A stretch of DNA of 24,652 bases from an uncultured Mycoplasmatota bacterium (lineage in GTDB: Bacteria; Bacillota_I; Bacilli_A; RF39; UBA660): contig USIB01000016.1 in NCBI GenBank assembly GCA_900554615.1, positions 1 through 24,652 on the forward strand. The letters run 5' to 3'. The position numbers and the translations under genes were made by a program. Shown one piece after another: positions 6,778 through 13,628 of this stretch. Position 1 is the first letter of the stretch, and every line of letters begins with the position of its first letter. The notes below the pieces were generated by a model that saw only the letters and a list, made by a program, of their open reading frames with translations, did not search any database and was not told where the DNA came from.

Positions 6778-7908
6778 TTATTTATATTGAGACATATATG
6801 TATTATATTTCTTCTCTAACACAGTATCAGAAAACTTAAGACCTGCTTCCTCTCTCATTTTATCTAGAGCAATATAAGAAATATTTTTATCACTTGATTG
6901 TTTTTCACTAACTAAAGAATCAATAATTTCTTCTTTAACATCATCAAGACTAGGTTTTTCTTTTTGGTCTATTCTATAGATAACATGGTAACCATAAGAA
7001 GTTTTAACAGGCTCTTTACTATAACTATTATCATCTAGTTTTTGCATAGCCTCCATATAAGCAGACTCAAGATTAGCATTATAAGATTTATAACCTAATT
7101 CCTCATAAGTAATTTGGTCTTTATATTCCTCTTTAACATCATCAAAAGACTTACCATTATTTAATTTAGAAATAATTTCTTTTGCTAAATCTTCAGCCTT
7201 TTTCTTATCTTCGTCGCTAGCGGAACTATCAACTTTTACTAAGATATGTTTAGTATTAATATCACCATATACATTATCATTATAATATTTTTCTACATCT
7301 TTATCAGAAATTAAAGTCTTAATATAATCCTTAGCATAAGTATTTCTTCTATATTGAAGTCTTAAATATTCTAAGAAAGCCTTTTCACTACCAAAACCAT
7401 TATTTGATAAGAAAGTTTCTTTATCCATTTGATAGTATTGTTCGTAGGCAGTATAATAATTTTGTGCTTGACTCTTCAACTCATCATTCATATCGTCAGT
7501 TTCAGGATATTTCTCTTCAAGAATTTTATTATCAATTTTATCAAGTAATGAACTAATAGAGTATAATTCTTTCATATCTTCATATAAGTCGTCAGCGGTA
7601 ACTGTATAACCATCAATTTCTGCTACTGGTTGTGTTCCATCTTTTAGAGTAGCAATTCTATCAGGCCATATAATAATAACTACTAGTATAGTGATAAGTA
7701 TTCCACCAACTGCTCCATAAATAGCAAGTCTATATTTGTCAAAGAACTCTAACATTTTAAATACTTTATCATCACTTACTTTGTTTACCTTTTTTTCTTC
7801 TTTCTTAGATTCTTTTTTAGGTGTATTTTTTACTACTTTTTCTTCTTTTACTACTACCTCTTTCTTTTCTTTTTTATTATTTTTTGTCTCTTGTTTTTTC
7901 TTTGCCAT
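6778..7908 (-). CDS. PrsA-like membrane-anchored parvulin foldase
   Basis: This is an extracytoplasmic peptidyl-prolyl isomerase and chaperone that helps secreted proteins fold after leaving SecYEG. The first 50 residues are lysine/glutamate-rich and cytosolic. One membrane helix spans about 60-81 (YRLAIYGAVGGILITILVVIIIW). The N-terminal chaperone half follows, and a parvulin (PPIC) domain spans about 217-315, seen from KHILVK to TSYGYHVIYRID. It differs from Bacillus PrsA in having no lipobox cysteine: it is anchored by an uncleaved helix behind a long charged tail, so I give no gene symbol. The start has AAAGGAG upstream. The gene appears to be single, with its own terminator. Confidence 0.85.
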   Translation of the reverse strand: MAKKKQETKNNKKEKKEVVVKEEKVVKNTPKKESKKEEKKVNKVSDDKVFKMLEFFDKYRLAIYGAVGGILITILVVIIIWPDRIATLKDGTQPVAEIDGYTVTADDLYEDMKELYSISSLLDKIDNKILEEKYPETDDMNDELKSQAQNYYTAYEQYYQMDKETFLSNNGFGSEKAFLEYLRLQYRRNTYAKDYIKTLISDKDVEKYYNDNVYGDINTKHILVKVDSSASDEDKKKAEDLAKEIISKLNNGKSFDDVKEEYKDQITYEELGYKSYNANLESAYMEAMQKLDDNSYSKEPVKTSYGYHVIYRIDQKEKPSLDDVKEEIIDSLVSEKQSSDKNISYIALDKMREEAGLKFSDTVLEKKYNTYMSQYK

Positions 7909-8038
7909 TTTTCATTCTCCTTTCAAAGATACATTAATATAATATCAAATCTAGGCTAAAATTACAAGATTATTTTGTAAATATGGGCAAATTACCATAA
8001 TTTTTTAATTTCTTTTTTTATTGTTTCTAAAGTACAGC

Positions 8039-8065
8039 ACACTTTTTTTATTTTTCCATAAAATA
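8039..8065 (+). promoter_or_regulatory. Possible sporulation (SigK-like) promoter of the YjcZ-like pair
   Basis: AC at 8039-8040, 16 bases, then CATAAAATA at 8057-8065 fits the Bacillus SigK pattern AC-N16/17-CATANNNTA. No good housekeeping promoter is visible in the same place. The match is short and could be chance in AT-rich DNA, but the genes behind it belong to a family often expressed in the mother cell. Confidence 0.4.
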
Positions 8066-8095
8066 TTGTGAATAGAAAAAAAGGAGGAATGTATT

Positions 8096-8188
8096 ATGGG
8101 TAACTGTGGATGCGGTACTGGTTCTAGTGCTGCTATTGTATTAGTACTATTTATTCTATTAATAATCATACTAGGCGCTTGGATATAA
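8096..8188 (+). CDS. YjcZ-like tiny hydrophobic protein, 30 aa
   Basis: The 30-residue product starts MGNCGCGTGSSAA and continues as one membrane helix (IVLVLFILLIIILGAWI). A glycine/cysteine-rich head followed by a LFILLIII helix is characteristic of the YjcZ/SscA small proteins of Bacilli, several of which belong to the spore coat or assembly layer. AAGGAGG lies 7 bases before the ATG. It stands 20 bases ahead of a second gene of similar design, against the direction of its neighbours. The family match is by pattern and is fairly distinctive for so short a protein. Confidence 0.8.
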   Translation: MGNCGCGTGSSAAIVLVLFILLIIILGAWI

Positions 8189-8208
8189 TTTAAAGGAGGT
8201 GCATTATA

Positions 8209-8328
8209 ATGTCTGGAAATAGTTCTTGTAATAACACTTGTAGTCATAAAAGCAACAGCGGTCTATTAATTGTCATTGTATTATACATCTTACTTGCTAT
8301 CATATTAGGAAATGCTTTCTTATATTAA
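8209..8328 (+). CDS. Small cysteine-containing membrane protein, 39 aa
   Basis: The 39-residue product has a polar head with two cysteines and one histidine (MSGNSSCNNTCSHKSNSG) and one C-terminal membrane helix (LLIVIVLYILLAIILGNAFLY). AAAGGAGGTG lies before the ATG. It is the second gene of a two-gene unit with the YjcZ-like 30-mer and shares its layout, so it is probably a diverged paralogue or functional partner. A strong terminator follows. Confidence 0.75.
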   Translation: MSGNSSCNNTCSHKSNSGLLIVIVLYILLAIILGNAFLY

Positions 8329-8344
8329 AATATTTATATTAGAG

Positions 8345-8367
8345 AAACTATCTTCGGATAGTTTTTT
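8345..8367 (+). terminator. Terminator of the YjcZ-like pair
   Basis: AAACTATC-TTCG-GATAGTTT is an 8-bp stem with a UUCG-type loop and a run of six T. Confidence 0.9.
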
Positions 8368-8377
8368 CACATCAAAA

Positions 8378-8399
8378 AAAGTAGACAATCGCCTACTTT
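8378..8399 (-). terminator. Terminator of the HIT gene
   Basis: AAAGTAG and CTACTTT form a 7-bp stem on the minus strand followed by TTTTTTTG. The stop codon TAG lies inside the first arm. The inner top, GGC-GATT-GTC, recalls the GCC-N4-GTC hairpins, but here a normal G-T wobble replaces the mismatch. Confidence 0.75.
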
Positions 8400-8749
8400 A
8401 ATTTATCATACACTTCTTCAATAGATAACTTCTCCTCATTATGATACTTAGGAATTAAATGTAAATGATAATGTTTAACATCTTGACCAAGACCATTATT
8501 TTGAGCAAAAGTAATACCATCACAATTTAGTCTTTCTTTTAATCTATTTGCTATAACCTTAGCAGTTTCCAAAACATGATTAAGTACCTCTTTATCAATA
8601 TCAAAGAAATCTTGATAATGTTCTTTAGGCACAATTAGACAGTGGCCAGTACTATGAGGATTAACATCTAAAAATACTTTTACAACATCATCTTCATATA
8701 TCGTATATGATGGTATTTCATTATTAATAATTTTACAAAATATATCCAT
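8393..8749 (-). CDS. HIT-family nucleotide hydrolase (Hint type)
   Basis: The 118-residue product has the histidine triad HYHLHLIP at residues 93-100 (H93, H95, H97), which forms the nucleotidyl-histidine intermediate, and the family's N-terminal pattern CKIINNEIPSYTIYEDD. The region LIVPKEHYQDFFD also matches. The enzymes hydrolyse AMP-lysine or other aminoacyl-nucleotide phosphoramidates in the cytosol, but the physiological substrate is unclear. Length is standard for the Hint branch. The start has GGAGGTAACC upstream, with a TATACT -10 element (8770-8775) before that. It is a single gene convergent with the YjcZ-like pair. Confidence 0.93.
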   Translation of the reverse strand: MDIFCKIINNEIPSYTIYEDDVVKVFLDVNPHSTGHCLIVPKEHYQDFFDIDKEVLNHVLETAKVIANRLKERLNCDGITFAQNNGLGQDVKHYHLHLIPKYHNEEKLSIEEVYDKLK

Positions 8750-8879
8750 ATTAGGTTACCTCCACTATAAGTATATCAAAAAAAAGAAAATAAATAAATA
8801 TTTTCTTAAGTGAATATCTGCGAATATTCTATTATAATTATGTAACTACTTACCATTTTTTATACAAATAATATTAATT

Positions 8880-9506
8880 TTAATTCTTAATTTTGCTAAA
8901 TATCTTAACAGTATCATAAAGGCCATTAAACTTCTTATTCCAATTATTCTTAATTTCCTTAATCAAAGTATCACGAATAACCTTAGTATCCTCTTCATCC
9001 TTCTCAAAATAATCATAGTATAAATACTTCAAATTAATATCATTCTTCTCACTATTAATATACTTAATTAAAAAGTCCCTTTTTTCTCTAACACCTCTAG
9101 TAATATTATCCCTTTTAACCTTTGTATGTTTAATAATAGGAATACAATAAACTTCATCATCACCAATCTCATCTAGTACCTCCTCCTCTTCATCAAGAGT
9201 AAGGCTACTTCTTTTAACTAAATTACCATTCTCATTAAACATAAGAGCCATTACTTCTTTCTCATTAGAAATAAGAAGAGAAGGACCAAGTTTACTTCTG
9301 GTATAAGTATAAGTTTTATCTCTAATAACATTAATAAAATCTTTACTAACAGAAACATTATCATACTTCATAATATTAAAACATTCATTATCCACTAGAA
9401 ACAGAGGAATCTTTTTAACATTAATAATGCTATCCTTTCTATCCCATTCATAAAAAGAATAATACTCCTTATTAAAATTAAGTACAATATCATAAATATA
9501 ATTCAT
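8880..9506 (-). CDS. DUF3603-like protein, 208 aa
   Basis: The opening MNYIYDIVLNFNKEYYSFYEWDRKDSI follows the pattern of Bacillus DUF3603 proteins (a YYIHDIWVNW-like strand, then HEWRKDD). The C-terminal helical part (DFLIKYINSEKNDINLKYLYYDYFEK...NNWNKKFNGLYDTVKIF) also resembles that family. The match is from memory and only moderate. Function is unknown and no catalytic motif is visible. Its first 17 bases overlap the end of the upstream membrane-protein gene, so the two are translationally coupled and probably work together. No clear T-rich terminator is visible. Confidence 0.65.
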   Translation of the reverse strand: MNYIYDIVLNFNKEYYSFYEWDRKDSIINVKKIPLFLVDNECFNIMKYDNVSVSKDFINVIRDKTYTYTRSKLGPSLLISNEKEVMALMFNENGNLVKRSSLTLDEEEEVLDEIGDDEVYCIPIIKHTKVKRDNITRGVREKRDFLIKYINSEKNDINLKYLYYDYFEKDEEDTKVIRDTLIKEIKNNWNKKFNGLYDTVKIFSKIKN

Positions 9507-9711
9507 TCTTATCTTCTCCTTTAATAGTCATTGATAAAATCATCATAATAAGACCAATAATACTAAAATAACATTCAAATCTTCTAACAATAAAATTAAC
9601 ATAATTCAAAAAATTATACCCCATAGACATCAAATTAAGATATAAAATAATAAAACTACATCCAATAACCATAAAACCAAATCCAAGTAAAAAGAAAAAA
9701 ACTCTTACCAT
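9490..9711 (-). CDS. Small two-helix membrane protein, 73 aa
   Basis: The product has two membrane helices (VFFFLLGFGFMVIGCSFIILYLNL and YFSIIGLIMMILSMTI) with a basic loop between them (IVRRFE) and a short polar tail. I start at the ATG at 9711 (MVRVFF), which has GAGGG 5 bases upstream; the in-frame ATG 12 bases earlier has none. It overlaps the start of the DUF3603-like gene. It lies 54 bases behind rmuC with no terminator visible, so it may be co-transcribed with rmuC. Confidence 0.65.
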   Translation of the reverse strand: MVRVFFFLLGFGFMVIGCSFIILYLNLMSMGYNFLNYVNFIVRRFECYFSIIGLIMMILSMTIKGEDKNELYL

Positions 9712-9765
9712 AATATCCCTCATTTAAACATATTCAAATAAATAGATATTATTAAGAGTTTTTAC

Positions 9766-10836
9766 TTACTCAATTTCGTTATTATTTTTAATTTCTACTC
9801 TACTAATAGAATCAAATCTTTTAGTAATCTTATCGGTGGTAACATGAATACTTTCAATATCTTTATTAACAGTTTCTATACTTCTAGATAACTTATCCCA
9901 TCTATCTTTATACCTACTAAATTCAACACCTAACTTATTAAGTTCATCATGAATTATACTAGTATATTTATCTCTTTCCATATTCTTAAGAAGAACTTCA
10001 ATAACAGTAAATGTACTAATTAATGTCGTAGGAGAACATATCCATACTCTTTTTCTATGAGCATATTCAACTAAATCACTATGATAAGCATTAATTTCAG
10101 CGAATAAAGCCTCAGCAGGTAAGAACATAATAGCTTGATCTGAAGTAATACCAGGAATAATATATTTAGAACTAATAGCATCAATATGTTTTTTAACATC
10201 AGCCTTAAATTCTTTTTCCGCAGCAGTTCTCTCTAGTGGAGAAAGATTCTTATCAACCATTTTTTGATAGTGTTCTAAAGGAAACTTTGAATCAATAGCA
10301 ACAGTACCTAATGGTTCGGGAGCAAATATTACTGCATCCGCAATAGTGGTATTAGGAAAAGTATACTGAAGTCTATATACATTATCATTTCTTTCACCAA
10401 ATATACTAACAAGAATATGCTTAAGATTAATTTCACCAAATATACCACGACTCTTTTTATCAGTTAAAATACTTTGAAGAGAAACAATATCAGTAGATAA
10501 AGTATCAATTTTCTTTTGTGCTTCATCTATTCTAGATAATCTTTCTAATATATTAGTAAATGTTTTATTAGTCTTAGCAAAATTATCATCTAATCTTTCA
10601 TTAACTTTATCATTAATTTGACTAAGTTTCTTTTCCATTCTTTCATTTAATCCATTAAAATTATCATTCATTGTTTTCATTATATCTATTTGAAAACTAG
10701 ATAACTCTTTAACAGTAGTAGTTTCTAAATTACCAAGTCTTTCAGTAATTTTTCCTTCATTAACATTCTTACTAATTGCTATAATAACTAAGATAATTAC
10801 TACAATAAGTAGTCCTATAATTATATAATCTAACAT
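9766..10836 (-). CDS. rmuC: RmuC-family protein
   Basis: The product is 356 residues long. A membrane helix at about 2-22 (LDYIIIGLLIVVIILVIIAI) is followed by a coiled coil (about 25-125) and then the RmuC domain, visible from GIFGEINLKHILVSIFGER through ADAVIFAPEPLGTVAIDSKFPLEHYQ to RVWICSPTTLISTFTVIEVLL. The domain resembles restriction-endonuclease folds, and the family limits inverted-repeat-driven recombination in E. coli; the biochemical activity is unproven. I start at the ATG at 10836, with GGAGG before it, rather than the upstream in-frame ATG. It has a strong promoter of its own. Confidence 0.92.
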   Translation of the reverse strand: MLDYIIIGLLIVVIILVIIAISKNVNEGKITERLGNLETTTVKELSSFQIDIMKTMNDNFNGLNERMEKKLSQINDKVNERLDDNFAKTNKTFTNILERLSRIDEAQKKIDTLSTDIVSLQSILTDKKSRGIFGEINLKHILVSIFGERNDNVYRLQYTFPNTTIADAVIFAPEPLGTVAIDSKFPLEHYQKMVDKNLSPLERTAAEKEFKADVKKHIDAISSKYIIPGITSDQAIMFLPAEALFAEINAYHSDLVEYAHRKRVWICSPTTLISTFTVIEVLLKNMERDKYTSIIHDELNKLGVEFSRYKDRWDKLSRSIETVNKDIESIHVTTDKITKRFDSISRVEIKNNNEIE

Positions 10837-10863
10837 TTTTATACCTCCATATTTCACATTTAA

Positions 10864-10892
10864 AGTATATCATATATTTAATATCAAGTAAA
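10864..10892 (-). promoter_or_regulatory. Vegetative promoter of rmuC
   Basis: On the minus strand, -35 TTTACT (10887-10892), 17 bases, then -10 TATACT (10864-10869), 27 bases before the start codon. The -35 hexamer and spacing are the same as at the secA promoter. Confidence 0.75.
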
Positions 10893-10941
10893 TAGAAAAT
10901 ATAAAAAAATCAAACAAATGTATATAAAATATTATAGTGTT

Positions 10942-11023
10942 TAGTAAAGAGCTTATAATCTCTTTACTATCATTAAAGCCTAATGTCTTTAATGAAAAAA
11001 TTGAAGCCTATAGTCTTCAATTT
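10942..11023. repeat. Three tandem GCC-N4-GTC hairpins (cluster 2)
   Basis: 10942-10969 has a perfect 10-bp stem TAGTAAAGAG/CTCTTTACTA with top GCT-TATA-ATC. 10970-10995 has a 9-bp stem TCATTAAAG/CTTTAATGA with top GCC-TAAT-GTC. 10998-11023 has a 9-bp stem AAATTGAAG/CTTCAATTT with top GCC-TATA-GTC. In the first, the closing C-G pair is replaced by T-A on both sides, a compensatory change. The last one lies 5 bases past the stop of the 11029 gene and is followed on the minus strand by TTTTTTC, so it can terminate; the other two lack a T run. The cluster ends 50 bases before the rmuC -35. Confidence 0.8.
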
Positions 11024-11028
11024 AAAGT

Positions 11029-12867
11029 TTATTTTTTTATTTCTTTTTTATCTTCAGTTGGAGGTTCCATATAATATTTATCAGGGTTATTCATTATTTC
11101 TTCTTTAATATTATAAGGACATTTTAGTTTATTTAAATCAAAATAATGGGGAAAAACAAGTCCATCAGCACTAGTAAGAGACCTTAAATCTATATCATAG
11201 CCAACATATTGAGGAAGAACAAGTCCATCAGCACTAGTAAGAGAACTTAAATTTATACTACTACCAACATATTGAGGAAGAACAAGTCCATCAGCATTAG
11301 TAAGATGACTTAAATCTATATAGCCACCAACATGTTGAGGAAGAACAAGTCCTTCAGCACTAGTAAGAGAATATAAAACTATATCGCGACCAACATGTTG
11401 AGGAAGAGCAAGTCCTTCAGCACTAGTAAGAGAGTCTAAAACTATACTACCACCAACATATTGAGGAAGAACAAGTCCTTCAGCACTAGCAAGATAACTT
11501 AAATCTATATTACCACCAACATACTGAGGAAGAACAAGTCCTTCAGCACTAGTAAGAGGCCTTAAATATATATTACCCGAAAGAGCTTTAAACTTTTCTG
11601 GATTATTTAGCCATTCTTCATGTGATAAAGCAACCTCTTCTTCTTTAACATTAAATATAAGACTATAATCTCTTCTTCCATTTCTTTTACTTTTAATTTC
11701 TTCTATTCTAGGATCTTTTTTATAGCCAAAACAATCAATTTTACTATTTACTTCATATAAAAACTTAAGTTCATCAAGAGTAAGTTCAATATTATTATTT
11801 ACCTTTTTATCAATTAAAGTAAGTAATTTCATATCATGTTCTTTTTTTAGATATTTATCTTTATCAGGAAATTCTTTTAATTTTTCTTCAAGAATAGGCA
11901 TCATTTCAGGTTCCATATTTTGATTATCTGCAATACCTCTAATCTCTCCAATTTTATCTTTACCATCCATTCTAATAGCAATTCTAGGTACTTTTGCTTC
12001 ACCATTCTTATCTAATGAGTAATAAATATAAAAGTCTCCGCCTGCTAACTGACTCTTAGCAAAGTTCTCCCCAGCAGCAGTACACCAACCAGTATAATAT
12101 CCTTGAAGTGAATTTCTTAAAATATTATAATCACTTCCTTGTTCATATTTAATCCATTTGCCATCAGTACTATTACCTTGATGTTCACCTTTTAAAAAGC
12201 TTTGCCTAATAACATACTCATATAAAAGTTTAAAATTACCAGTACTTAATGCTTGTTTAATATCTTCTTCGCTTTTTTTATCTTTAAGAAAATCTTCCAT
12301 TAGTTTTAAAGTAGTAAAAATATATTCTCTTTCTACTGGAGGAAAAGGATATACAGTACTTTTATCTCTTTTATTAAATTTACCAGTTTTCTTATCATAT
12401 TTGCCTAAATTCTGTAGTCCTTGAAATACCCAGTACTTTTCCCACATTTCATAAGATTTACTCTCTTCATCATATAAGAAATACTCAATCCACTTATCCA
12501 GAGTTTTCTTCTGGTCGTCGATAACTTCCTCAGTCATTCTCTTTTTATCTTCATTTGTTAATTCTATATTACCATAACCTCTTTCTCTAGCAAGTCTAAC
12601 TTGGTTTTGAAAGTAAGCATCAGGTATATTTTCTAGTTTAATAACATATAAGTCATAGTAAAAACTTTTAAGTAATTTTTCTCCATTAACACTTTTGGTC
12701 TCAGATACCTTATTATGTAGGTCTTCAAGTCTTTCAAAATATTTTAGTAGTCTTTCTCTTTTTTTATCAGATACATTTGAAGCTCTAAGAACTCTATCAC
12801 TATTATGTAAATTAGTATAAACTTTAGATATCATATCTAGCCAAGCATTTCTCATGTTATCATCCAT
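11029..12867 (-). CDS. 612-aa protein with a GWCTA-type domain and seven 21-residue C-terminal repeats
   Basis: No named function is recognised. The helical N-terminal part (1-230) is followed by a block with YTGWCTAAGENFAKSQLAGG, FYIYYSLDKNGEAKVPRIAIR and IGEIRGIADNQNMEP (about 255-330). From memory, similar blocks occur in uncharacterised proteins of candidate-phyla and gut bacteria. The C-terminus carries seven 21-residue repeats of the form LTSAEGLVLPQYVGGxIxL, probably stacked beta strands as in leucine-rich or solenoid repeats, which usually bind a partner. There is no signal peptide. I start at the ATG at 12867, which has AAAGGTG 6 bases upstream, not the GTG nine bases earlier. It stands alone, with hairpin cluster 2 at its end. 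Confidence 0.8.
   Translation of the reverse strand: MDDNMRNAWLDMISKVYTNLHNSDRVLRASNVSDKKRERLLKYFERLEDLHNKVSETKSVNGEKLLKSFYYDLYVIKLENIPDAYFQNQVRLARERGYGNIELTNEDKKRMTEEVIDDQKKTLDKWIEYFLYDEESKSYEMWEKYWVFQGLQNLGKYDKKTGKFNKRDKSTVYPFPPVEREYIFTTLKLMEDFLKDKKSEEDIKQALSTGNFKLLYEYVIRQSFLKGEHQGNSTDGKWIKYEQGSDYNILRNSLQGYYTGWCTAAGENFAKSQLAGGDFYIYYSLDKNGEAKVPRIAIRMDGKDKIGEIRGIADNQNMEPEMMPILEEKLKEFPDKDKYLKKEHDMKLLTLIDKKVNNNIELTLDELKFLYEVNSKIDCFGYKKDPRIEEIKSKRNGRRDYSLIFNVKEEEVALSHEEWLNNPEKFKALSGNIYLRPLTSAEGLVLPQYVGGNIDLSYLASAEGLVLPQYVGGSIVLDSLTSAEGLALPQHVGRDIVLYSLTSAEGLVLPQHVGGYIDLSHLTNADGLVLPQYVGSSINLSSLTSADGLVLPQYVGYDIDLRSLTSADGLVFPHYFDLNKLKCPYNIKEEIMNNPDKYYMEPPTEDKKEIKK
11140..11580 (-). repeat. Seven in-frame 63-bp tandem repeats
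   Basis: The word AAGTCC recurs exactly every 63 bases; the TCC lies at 11161, 11224, 11287, 11350, 11413, 11476 and 11539. Most of each unit is near identical in DNA. The least conserved positions encode the two residues around the GG and the residues flanking the following I-x-L, which would form the exposed face. The low DNA divergence suggests recent expansion, and copy number is probably variable between strains. Confidence 0.9.
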
Positions 12868-12957
12868 AGTTATCACCTTTCTTAGTATAAATATATCACA
12901 TTTAAAGATAATAATAAAGAAAATACTAATATTTTACATAATATTTTACAAAAAAAC

Positions 12958-12977
12958 AATCCTAAATTAATAGGATT
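12958..12977 (-). terminator. Terminator of the HdeD-like gene
   Basis: AATCCTA and TAGGATT enclose a 6-base loop and overlap the stop codon. The minus strand continues with GTTTTTTTG. Confidence 0.75.
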
Positions 12978-13539
12978 ATTTAAGTAATTTACTAAAGTAT
13001 TTATCTATTTCTTTTACTCTAGATTTAAATACAAACATATCAACTAATGCACTTACAGAGTATACAATAAGAATAATACCAATTAATGTTGTAATAACAA
13101 GAGCAGTATTTCCTGGATTAATAATTAATACTACACCACATATGATCATTAAGATAGAGGTAAATAAAGATAGAATATAACTATTATCAATATCTTTAAT
13201 AATAAATGATATTCTAGAACTAAATGCACCACTTATAATAAAGAAAATACCTAAAACAATTGGTAAAATACTTTCAAAAATACTAGGATTTAAGAATACA
13301 CAAATACCAAGTAAAAATGATAAAATACTATTTGTCATTTGGAATAAACAAAGAGCAGGATTAATACTAAAACTATCTATAAAACTATAAATACCATAGA
13401 TAATCATAATAGTACCAATAACATAAGCAAAAGTATCAAGAGATGCTTTAGGCCATACTATAAGTAATACTCCTACTATCATAAATAAAACTGACAATAT
13501 AATTGATAAATTAATGTACTCATTTATTTTCTTAATCAT
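12976..13539 (-). CDS. HdeD/DUF308-family membrane protein
   Basis: The 187-residue product is almost entirely six hydrophobic helices arranged in pairs (LSIILSVLFMIVGVLLIVW, YVIGTIMIIYGIYSFI, and onward to LIGIILIVYSVSALVD). The WP or NP after the odd helices and the G-x-x-L-I-x-x-G pattern are typical of DUF308, the family of HdeD, an E. coli acid-resistance membrane protein. The role in Gram-positives is unknown. I start at 13539 (MIKKINEY), with AAAGGATGG upstream; the earlier ATG would overlap that site. A promoter (TTGTAA-N16-TATAAT) lies just upstream and the preceding gene ends in a terminator, so it is probably transcribed alone. Confidence 0.85.
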   Translation of the reverse strand: MIKKINEYINLSIILSVLFMIVGVLLIVWPKASLDTFAYVIGTIMIIYGIYSFIDSFSINPALCLFQMTNSILSFLLGICVFLNPSIFESILPIVLGIFFIISGAFSSRISFIIKDIDNSYILSLFTSILMIICGVVLIINPGNTALVITTLIGIILIVYSVSALVDMFVFKSRVKEIDKYFSKLLK

Positions 13540-13602
13540 ACTAACCATCCTTTCTAACAATATTATAACAAAATTAAAAAAAATTACAACATTATAAATA
13601 AA

Positions 13603-13628
13603 AATAGTTACATTTTTATATAACTATT
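13603..13628 (-). terminator. Terminator of the polysaccharide deacetylase gene
   Basis: AATAGTTA and TAACTATT form an 8-bp stem at the stop codon; the minus strand continues TTTATTTATAAT. The T run is short. Confidence 0.7.

Noticed and set aside
8005..8247. 80-codon minus-strand open frame opposite the YjcZ-like pair
   Set aside because: No ribosome binding site and no protein pattern. The plus-strand tiny genes have strong sites, a terminator and a family resemblance.
8813..8830. GAATAT/ATATTC hairpin behind the DUF3603-like gene
   Set aside because: It is a six-base AT stem without a T run, and nearer the HIT promoter than the gene end. Too weak to call a terminator.
11140..11580. Regular 63-bp repeats considered as a CRISPR array
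   Set aside because: The repeats are contiguous, in frame and protein-coding with no unique spacers, and no cas genes are nearby.
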